Source: Pseudorhodoplanes sp. (lineage in GTDB: Bacteria; Pseudomonadota; Alphaproteobacteria; Rhizobiales; Xanthobacteraceae). From it: DNA of 54,314 bases. Where the stretch lies: positions 66,343-120,656 of the forward strand of contig JALHOD010000010.1 of NCBI GenBank assembly GCA_022843165.1, given 5' to 3'. A model generated the notes under the pieces. That model was given only the letters and a program-made list of their open reading frames with translations. It made no database searches and was not told where the DNA came from. Each line of letters opens with the position of its first letter. Position 1 is the first letter of the stretch. Below are positions 20,625-27,226 of the stretch, piece by piece. A program made the position numbers and the translations under genes.

Positions 20625-21386
20625 TTATGAAACCTGATGCGTCTCACCCAGATGGGCAAGAAGCTGCTTCTGACAATCCAGGAATTCCACGCTGAGCGGA
20701 TCGCGCGGGCGCGGCAGGTCGATGACCACTTCGGCCTTCACCTTGCCGGGATGCGGAGTCATCACGATCACGCGGTCCGCGAGATACACCGCCTCGGCCA
20801 CGTTGTGCGTGACATAGATGATGGTCTTGCGCGTTTCCCGCCACACGTCCGCGAGCAGTCGCTGCATGGCATCGCGCGTCATGGCATCGAGCGCGGCGAA
20901 AGGCTCGTCCATCAACAAAACCGAAGGATTGTAGGCCAGCGCGCGGGCGATCGCGACCCGCTGCTGCATTCCGCCCGACAAATGGTGCGGATAGGATTTG
21001 ACGAATTTTTCCAGTTTCACGAGCTTGAGCTGGTTGAAGGCGATCTCGTCCCGCTCTTCTTTCGGAATGCCTTTCATCTCGAGCCCGAACGCGACATTGC
21101 CGAGCGCCGTGCGCCACGGAAACAATTGCGCGAAATCCTGAAAAACCACGCCGCGATCCGTGCCGTGGCCGTTCACCGCCTTGCCGCCGATGCGGATTTC
21201 GCCGCTGGTCGGAGTGAGGAATCCGGCAACGATGTTCAGCAAGGTCGACTTGCCGCAACCGCTCGGTCCCAGCAGGCACAGAAATTCGGATTCCCGCATG
21301 TCCAGGCTGACGCCCTGCACGCCCGGCACCTGACCGGCGGGCGTATCGTAAACCAGAGAGACGTCACGAATTTCGATATGCGACAT
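20625..21386 (-). CDS. ABC transporter ATP-binding protein, NitT/TauT family
   Basis: This 253-aa nucleotide-binding subunit has all ABC motifs: Walker A GPSGCGKST at residues 40-48, the Q-loop FQDFAQLFPW, the signature LSGGMQQRVAIARALA, Walker B VLLMDEPFAALD and the switch His in IYVTHNVAEA. Sequence and length match SsuB/TauB/NrtD-type ATPases. It energises the two adjacent permeases. Twenty-seven bases separate it from the upstream permease gene. Confidence 0.94.
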   Translation of the reverse strand: MSHIEIRDVSLVYDTPAGQVPGVQGVSLDMRESEFLCLLGPSGCGKSTLLNIVAGFLTPTSGEIRIGGKAVNGHGTDRGVVFQDFAQLFPWRTALGNVAFGLEMKGIPKEERDEIAFNQLKLVKLEKFVKSYPHHLSGGMQQRVAIARALAYNPSVLLMDEPFAALDAMTRDAMQRLLADVWRETRKTIIYVTHNVAEAVYLADRVIVMTPHPGKVKAEVVIDLPRPRDPLSVEFLDCQKQLLAHLGETHQVS

Positions 21387-21413
21387 GCCCGGTCCTGACG
21401 TTGTCTTGACTCT

Positions 21414-22205
21414 TTAACTCTTTACCGCCTTGACCATGCCCCAGCGCATGACCGTGGCCTTTTCCAGCGACCCGAACACCAGCCGCTCGAACAGAAAACC
21501 GATGCATCCGATCACCACCAGCGCCGCGATCATGACATCGGCATTGAGAAACTCCTTGGCGTCGAAGATCGTCCAGCCCAGTCCCCAGTCGGACGCCGCG
21601 ATCATTTCCGCGCCGACCACCGCGATCCAGGCGCGCAGAAACGCCTGGCGCATGCCGGTGATGATGAAGGGCGATGCGCCGGGAATGATGACTTTCCAGA
21701 ACAGCGAATTCTCGTCGGCGCCCATGGCGCCCGCCGCCCGCAGCCAGAGCGGATTGACCGAGCGCACGCCCGACCACGTGTTGAGCAGAATCGGGAACGT
21801 CGCGGCATAGAACACCACCAGAATGGAGACGGTGTTGCCGAGCCCGAACCACAGGATGAAAATCGGCACCCAGGCGAGCGAAGGAACCGGCATCAGCGCG
21901 CTGGCGAGCGGCAGCACGAAATTCTGCACCGGCCGGTAACGCGCCATCATGATGCCGAGCGGCACGCCGAACACGATCGCCAGGCTGAATCCGAACAACA
22001 CACGATATAACGTAAACCCGGCATGAATCAGCATGGTGCCGTCCAGCAGCGAGCGCCACAGAGCGGCGGCGATCTTCGGAATCGTCGGCACCAGCACGGC
22101 CGGAAAATATCCACTGCGTGCGATCGCCTCGTAACAGAGGGCCGCCACAAGGATCGTGACGGTCGCGCGCCGGATCGAACGGACGCGATCACTGCTGCCG
22201 GTCAC
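21414..22205 (-). CDS. ABC transporter permease, NitT/TauT family (second subunit)
   Basis: The start is taken as GTG 22205, which overlaps the stop of the first permease gene as GTGA. The longer open frame upstream lies inside that gene and is not coding. The 263-aa protein has six helices and the EAA-loop AGAMGADENSLFWKVIIPGASP that docks on the ATPase. It is about as similar to its neighbour as SsuC paralogs usually are, so the transporter probably uses a permease heterodimer. Confidence 0.9.
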   Translation of the reverse strand: MTGSSDRVRSIRRATVTILVAALCYEAIARSGYFPAVLVPTIPKIAAALWRSLLDGTMLIHAGFTLYRVLFGFSLAIVFGVPLGIMMARYRPVQNFVLPLASALMPVPSLAWVPIFILWFGLGNTVSILVVFYAATFPILLNTWSGVRSVNPLWLRAAGAMGADENSLFWKVIIPGASPFIITGMRQAFLRAWIAVVGAEMIAASDWGLGWTIFDAKEFLNADVMIAALVVIGCIGFLFERLVFGSLEKATVMRWGMVKAVKS

Positions 22206-23041
22206 GACATCATCCCCCAGCGAACGACGGTGTAATTTTCCAGCTTCTCGAAGACGAGCTTCTCCAGGGCCAGCCCGATCATCGCGATGACCACGATGCC
22301 CGACAGCATCACATCGGTATTGAGAAATTCGCGCGCGCCGAAAATCATCCAGCCCAGCCCCCACGGAACCGCGGCCAGCATTTCGACGCCGACAAGAACG
22401 CGCCACGCTTGCGCGAGACCGAGCCGCAGGCCGGTCAGGATGTAAGGCAGCGCGCCGGGAAGAATGACGTGCCGGAACAGTTTGGGGTTGTCGGCGCCCA
22501 TCGCCTGCGCGGAACGCACCCAGATCTCCTTGACCGCCTTCACACCGGTCCAGGTGTTGAAGATCACCGGAAACGCCGACACGAACGCCACCAGCAGAAT
22601 GGCCGGGAAATTGCCGAGGCCGAACCACAACAGAAACAGCGGCGCGTAAGCAAGGCCCGGGATCGGCGCAGCGATGCTCACCAGCGGAAGAAAGATATCT
22701 TCCGCCCGGCGGAAGCGGCCCATCAGGATGCCGATGATGACGCCGGCAATCGCGGCAATGGCAAAGCCGGCCGTGAGCCTGACCAGCGTATCGAAAGCGT
22801 GATGCGGCAGGATGCCGGACAGCGTCAGCCGCACAAAGGCAGACGCCACTTCTTCCAGTGTCGGAAACAGGCGGCGCGGAAACACCTCAAGCCGGGCCAC
22901 GATTTCCCAGATCGCAGCCAATACAAGAAACGGAAAAGCCGTCCGCGCGATCACGCGCCAGCGCGCATTCTCGCCGCGGCCGATCCATCGTTCCGGGGCC
23001 GGCAGGCCGGCTGCGGATATAGCGGGGACACCGTCACGCAT
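22202..23041 (-). CDS. ABC transporter permease, NitT/TauT family (first subunit)
   Basis: This 279-aa inner-membrane permease has a soluble N-terminus of about 30 residues followed by helices such as FPFLVLAAIWEIVARL. The EAA-loop AQAMGADNPKLFRHVILPGALP near residue 185 is the ATPase contact. It is the first gene of the six-gene minus-strand operon. No clear Shine-Dalgarno precedes ATG 23041. Confidence 0.9.
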   Translation of the reverse strand: MRDGVPAISAAGLPAPERWIGRGENARWRVIARTAFPFLVLAAIWEIVARLEVFPRRLFPTLEEVASAFVRLTLSGILPHHAFDTLVRLTAGFAIAAIAGVIIGILMGRFRRAEDIFLPLVSIAAPIPGLAYAPLFLLWFGLGNFPAILLVAFVSAFPVIFNTWTGVKAVKEIWVRSAQAMGADNPKLFRHVILPGALPYILTGLRLGLAQAWRVLVGVEMLAAVPWGLGWMIFGAREFLNTDVMLSGIVVIAMIGLALEKLVFEKLENYTVVRWGMMS

Positions 23042-23411
23042 GGCTGCTGGCGACTTCCACCCGAGGTCCGGCGGTTCTTTTTGAAGCTTCTGATCCCGCC
23101 GCCGTTAAGACTAATGCAGTCCTGCGGGAGGGCACAACCGTTCTCTCACCGCGTATTTGCGGGGTTAAATTTTCTGCGCCGGGGGTTTGTTCGGAATCCG
23201 AACGTTAGCGGCTGCGGCATAAGCACACCTTCTGGATTAACCGCGGACTGCGAAGCACCCGGTTCAAATGCCCTGCCCACTATCTACCCGAATAGCGGGG
23301 TGGTAACACTCTGCCCGACTGGAAGGCCGGCGCGTCACTCACCTTGTCACGCCAGATACTTCCGGCACCGGCAGAAGGCCGGTTCAAGTGCGAACATGGG
23401 AGGACACTGAA
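23042..23411. promoter_or_regulatory. Divergent control region between the NitT and Liv operons
   Basis: This 370-bp gene-free stretch must hold promoters for both operons. I see no gene in it. On the minus strand TTGTGC and TTAGTC, 17 bases apart (23141-23112 region), form a weak promoter candidate for the NitT operon. The best defined element is a perfect inverted repeat at 23189-23203, listed separately. GGGAGGACA at 23398-23406 is the Shine-Dalgarno of the Liv binding-protein gene. Confidence 0.5.
23189..23203. promoter_or_regulatory. Perfect inverted repeat GTTCGGA-A-TCCGAAC, candidate operator
   Basis: It has 7-bp arms around one central A, placed roughly mid-way in the divergent control region (about 150 bp from the NitT start and 209 bp from the Liv start). 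The symmetry and size fit a dimeric repressor or activator site. No regulator gene is adjacent, so the protein is unknown. Confidence 0.45.
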
Positions 23412-24635
23412 ATGCGAGGCAAGATTTTTGCTGCGCTCACGGCCGCAACGGTCACCGCAACACTTGGTTGGTCGGCCACCGCTGCGCTGGCGCAGGACAA
23501 GCCGGTGAAGATCGGCTACGCGATCTCGAAGACCGGTCCGTTTACCGGCGGCGCGAGCATCACGACGCTCGGCGCCTACATTACCTGGATCAAGGACGTG
23601 AACGATGCCGGCGGGCTGAAGCTCGGCGGCAAGAAAGTTCCGATCGAGGTGGTCGAGTACGACGACCGCAGCAATTCCGAAGAAATGATCAAGGGCATCG
23701 AGCGCCTGATCAACCAGGACAAGGCCGATTTCATTCTCCCGCCCTGGGGCACCGGCTTCAATCTCGCCGCCGCACCGATCCTGAACCGCGCCGGTTATCC
23801 GCATCTCGGCGTCACCGTCACCAGCAATCGCGCGGCCGAACTGGCGCAGCGTTTTCCGAATGCGGTGTTCCTGCTCGGCACGCCGAATGAAGGCGTCGAA
23901 AACCTGATCAAGGTTCTCGAGAAGGCGAAGGCAGACAAGAAGATCGGCGACACCATCGCAATGGTCAGCGTCTCCGACCAGTTCGGCATCGAACTCTCGA
24001 CCGCCGCCCGCGAAGGCTTCAAGAAGGCCGGCTTCAAGCTCGTCTATGACAAGTCCTATCCGATCGGCACGCAGGACCTGCAGCCGGTGCTGAAGGAAGC
24101 CATGGACTCCAAGGCCGACTCCTTTATCGCTTTCAGCTATCCGCCGGACACGCTCGGCCTGACCGAGCAGGCGCGCGTCCTCAACTACAATCCGAAGGTG
24201 TTCTACACCGCCGTGGGCACCGCCTTCCCGCTGTTCAAGCAGCGCTTCGGCGCCAATGCCGAGGGCGTGATGGGCATCGGCGGCATCAATCCGGACGCGC
24301 CGGAGTTCAAGGACTATGTGAAGCGTCACGCCGCCGCCAATGGCGGACGTGAGCCCGACCGTTGGGCCAATCCGGTGACCTATGCCAGCCTGCAGATCCT
24401 GCAGCAGGCGATCGAGAAAGTAGGCAAGGTCGATCGTGCCGCCGTGATCAAGGAAATCCAGAACGGAACCTTCGACACCATCATCGGCAAGATCAAGCTG
24501 GAGAAAGGTCTGCGCGTGAACAGCTGGCAGGTCGGCCAGTGGCAGAACGGCGAATATTACGGCATTGCGCCGGCCAATCTGCCGGGCGCGAAGCCCGTCC
24601 AGTTGCCCAAGCCGGCCTGGAAGTCCGGTTCGTAA
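23412..24635 (+). CDS. Branched-chain amino acid-type ABC transporter substrate-binding protein (LivK-like)
   Basis: This 407-aa periplasmic binding protein starts at ATG 23412, chosen for the GGGAGGA upstream and a proper signal peptide (MRGKIFAALTAATVTATLGWSATAALA, cleaved before QDK). The mature protein is a type I periplasmic fold: VKIGYAISKTGPFTGGAS, VVEYDDRSNSEEMIKGIERLI, ILPPWGTGFNLAAAPILN. Members bind leucine-type amino acids but very often amides, aromatic acids or other carboxylates. The downstream aromatic-type aldehyde dehydrogenase makes a non-amino-acid ligand plausible. Confidence 0.92.
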   Translation: MRGKIFAALTAATVTATLGWSATAALAQDKPVKIGYAISKTGPFTGGASITTLGAYITWIKDVNDAGGLKLGGKKVPIEVVEYDDRSNSEEMIKGIERLINQDKADFILPPWGTGFNLAAAPILNRAGYPHLGVTVTSNRAAELAQRFPNAVFLLGTPNEGVENLIKVLEKAKADKKIGDTIAMVSVSDQFGIELSTAAREGFKKAGFKLVYDKSYPIGTQDLQPVLKEAMDSKADSFIAFSYPPDTLGLTEQARVLNYNPKVFYTAVGTAFPLFKQRFGANAEGVMGIGGINPDAPEFKDYVKRHAAANGGREPDRWANPVTYASLQILQQAIEKVGKVDRAAVIKEIQNGTFDTIIGKIKLEKGLRVNSWQVGQWQNGEYYGIAPANLPGAKPVQLPKPAWKSGS

Positions 24636-24659
24636 CGACACAGAAAGCCGCGACACGTC

Positions 24660-25538
24660 ATGGCTCTGCTATTCGACATCCTTCTGTCCGGGCTGATCCT
24701 GGGCGGCATGTATGCGCTCATCGCCATCGGGCTCACGCTCCAGTATGGCGTCGCGCGCATCATGAACCTGTCCTATGGCGAGTTCCTGATCGTCGCGGCC
24801 TTTTCGGCCTTCTTTGTCTATTCAGGACTGGCGATGAGTCCCTTGCTGGGGCTCATCGTCATTCTGCCGCTGGCTTTCGCGGTCAACTGGCTGGTCTACC
24901 AGATCTTGCTGACGCCGCTGGTGCGCCGCGCCAAGAACCGCGACATGCTGGAGGTCGACTCGATCCTGGCGACCTTCGGTCTTCTGTTCGTGGTGCAGGG
25001 CATCCTCCTCGTCATGTTCGGCGGCCAGTATTACAGCTATTCCTACCTGTCCGTGCCGGTGGACATCTTTGGCAGCGTGGTGGCGTGGAACCGCCTGCTC
25101 GCGCTTCTCGTCGCGCTCGCCATCGGCTTTGTCGTCTACCTGCTGCTCACCCGCACCCGGCAGGGCACCGCCATCCGGGCCGTCGCGGTCAATCCCGTCT
25201 CGGCCGAACTCTGCGGCATCAATATCGGCAAGGCGGCGGCGTTCGCTTTCGCGCTCGGCGGCGCGATCGTGGCCTCTGGCGGCGTGCTGATCTCGATGTT
25301 CCTCACCTTTAACGCCGCGATGGGCGTGGTCTTCACGATGAAGGCGCTGATCGTGGTGATCATGGGCGGCGTCGGGAATATCATGGGCGCGCTTGTCGCG
25401 GGCCTGCTGCTCGGCATCGCCGAGACCGCCGTCGCGCGCCTGGTCGATCCAGGCCTGACACTGGCGGTGACCTTCGCCCTGTTCATTATTGTACTTCTCG
25501 TGAGGCCAACGGGATTGTTCGGGAGGCCTGCGCGTTGA
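24660..25538 (+). CDS. livH: Branched-chain-type ABC transporter permease LivH
   Basis: This 292-aa permease has about eight helices. LivH hallmarks include LILGGMYALIAIGLTLQYGVARIMNLSYGEF, the RTRQGTAIRAVAVNPVSAELCGINI ATPase-contact loop and GGVGNIMGALVAGLLLG. It starts at ATG 24660, 24 bp after the binding-protein gene. The stop overlaps the TTG start of the LivM-LivG fusion. Confidence 0.92.
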   Translation: MALLFDILLSGLILGGMYALIAIGLTLQYGVARIMNLSYGEFLIVAAFSAFFVYSGLAMSPLLGLIVILPLAFAVNWLVYQILLTPLVRRAKNRDMLEVDSILATFGLLFVVQGILLVMFGGQYYSYSYLSVPVDIFGSVVAWNRLLALLVALAIGFVVYLLLTRTRQGTAIRAVAVNPVSAELCGINIGKAAAFAFALGGAIVASGGVLISMFLTFNAAMGVVFTMKALIVVIMGGVGNIMGALVAGLLLGIAETAVARLVDPGLTLAVTFALFIIVLLVRPTGLFGRPAR

Positions 25539-27226
25539 GTTTGCGTTGTGTGCCGTGGCTTGTCCTCGGCGGTGTGATCCTCGCGTTGCTGGCGGCCTTC
25601 CCGCTGGCCGCAAGCGGCTATCATCTCGCGCTCGGGATCAGCGTTCTCTATTACACCGTGCTGGCGACGGCCTGGGCCCTGTTCTCGGGACCCACGCGCT
25701 ATATCTCGCTCGCCACCGTGGCGTTTTTCGGCATCGGCGCCTACACGGTGGCCGTGGTGGGCGAAATGTTGCCCTGGCCGCTGGTATTGCTGACAGCCGC
25801 TGGCGTCGGCACGGTCATCGCCCTGATTGTCGGCCTTTCCACCCTGCGGCTGTCGGGCATCTATTTCGTGATCTTCAGCTTCGGCCTTGCCGAACTGATC
25901 CGCCAGCTCGTGACCTGGTATGAAGTCAACATCCACAAATCGGTCGGCCGCTACATCTTCCTCCCCATCACGCAGGAGCAGATCTACTGGCAATTGCTCG
26001 CGCTTGCCGTCCTGGTGCTGCTGACCGGGTGGCTGATCGGGCGCTCGCGCCTCGGCCTCGCCCTGCGCGTCATCGGCGAGGACGAGACCGTGGCGCGCCA
26101 TGTCGGCATCGACACCACCTGGGCCAAGCTCGCGCTGTTCGCGATCAGCGCCGTGTTCATGACGCTGACCGGCGCGGTGATGGCGCCACGCTGGACCTAT
26201 ATCGATCCGTCCATCGCCTTCAATCCGATGGTGTCGTTCCAGGTCGTGATCATGGCGCTGCTGGGCGGCGCCGGCGCGCTGTTCGGCCCCCTGCTCGGCG
26301 TCCTGCCGTTGGTCTTCCTGTTCGAAATCCTGTCGGCGAATTTTCCGAACTACTTCAGCATTCTGCTCGGCGTCGTCTTCATCTTCGTCGTCTATGTGCT
26401 GCCGCATGGCGTGGTCGGCTTCCTGCAGAAGCACTGGCCGAAGGCGAAACTGGCGCCCTTCAATGCCACGCCGGCCTTCGTCGCCAGCGCGGAACCGCGG
26501 GGAGCGCTGCTCGACGTCGACGCCGTCAGCCGGAATTTCGGCGGACTGGTGGCGGTCGACAACATGTCCTTCACGATTCAGCCCGGCGAAATCGTCGGCC
26601 TGATCGGTCCCAATGGCTCCGGCAAGACCACCATGCTGAACCTGATCTCGGGTGCGCTGGTGCCGAGCGCCGGCAATATCCGCTTCAGGGGTCGCGATAT
26701 CGCCGGCAAGAGTCCGCACACCATCGCCCGCCTCGGCATCGCCCGTACCTTCCAGCTGGTGCGCGTGCTCAGCTCCATGACGGCGAGCGAGAACGTGATC
26801 GCCGGGCTCGCCTACCGCGCGACGCCGCTCTGGGGCGCGGAGGCCGCCCGCCATGCCGCGGCGCTGCTGGGCAAGGTCGGTCTCGCCGACAAGGCGCACC
26901 TGCCGGCCGACCAGCTCACCTATATCGACCAGAAGCGGCTGGAACTGGCCCGCGCGCTGGCCCTGGAACCGGAATTGCTGCTGCTGGACGAATGGCTCGC
27001 CGGCCTCAATCCGACCGAACTGGGCGAAGGCATCGCGCTGATCCAGTCGCTGCGCGACAGCGGACTGACCATCATCATGGTCGAGCATGTCATGGACGCG
27101 ATCCGCTCGCTGTGCGGCCGCTGTGTGGTGATGAATGTCGGCAAGAAGATCGCCGACGGTCCGCCCGCGACCGTGCTGGCCGATCCCGAAGTCATCCGGG
27201 CCTATCTCGGAGATTCCGATGCTTGA
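25535..27226 (+). CDS. LivM-LivG fusion: ABC permease with C-terminal ATPase
   Basis: This 563-aa protein joins two usual subunits. Residues 1 to about 300 are a LivM-type permease (TRYISLATVAFFGIGAY, RSRLGLALRVIGEDETVARHVGID, GGAGALFGPLLGVL). Residues about 325-563 are a LivG-type ATPase with Walker A GPNGSGKTT near residue 361, the signature-region variant LTYIDQKRLELARALAL, Walker B LLLLDEWLAGLNP and the switch His in IMVEHVMDA. LivM-LivG fusions are known in Proteobacteria. The start is an unusual TTG at 25535 in a TTGA overlap with livH, with GGGAGG at 25521-25526. The degenerate ABC signature (no SGG) is common in this subgroup. Confidence 0.92.
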   Translation: MSLRCVPWLVLGGVILALLAAFPLAASGYHLALGISVLYYTVLATAWALFSGPTRYISLATVAFFGIGAYTVAVVGEMLPWPLVLLTAAGVGTVIALIVGLSTLRLSGIYFVIFSFGLAELIRQLVTWYEVNIHKSVGRYIFLPITQEQIYWQLLALAVLVLLTGWLIGRSRLGLALRVIGEDETVARHVGIDTTWAKLALFAISAVFMTLTGAVMAPRWTYIDPSIAFNPMVSFQVVIMALLGGAGALFGPLLGVLPLVFLFEILSANFPNYFSILLGVVFIFVVYVLPHGVVGFLQKHWPKAKLAPFNATPAFVASAEPRGALLDVDAVSRNFGGLVAVDNMSFTIQPGEIVGLIGPNGSGKTTMLNLISGALVPSAGNIRFRGRDIAGKSPHTIARLGIARTFQLVRVLSSMTASENVIAGLAYRATPLWGAEAARHAAALLGKVGLADKAHLPADQLTYIDQKRLELARALALEPELLLLDEWLAGLNPTELGEGIALIQSLRDSGLTIIMVEHVMDAIRSLCGRCVVMNVGKKIADGPPATVLADPEVIRAYLGDSDA

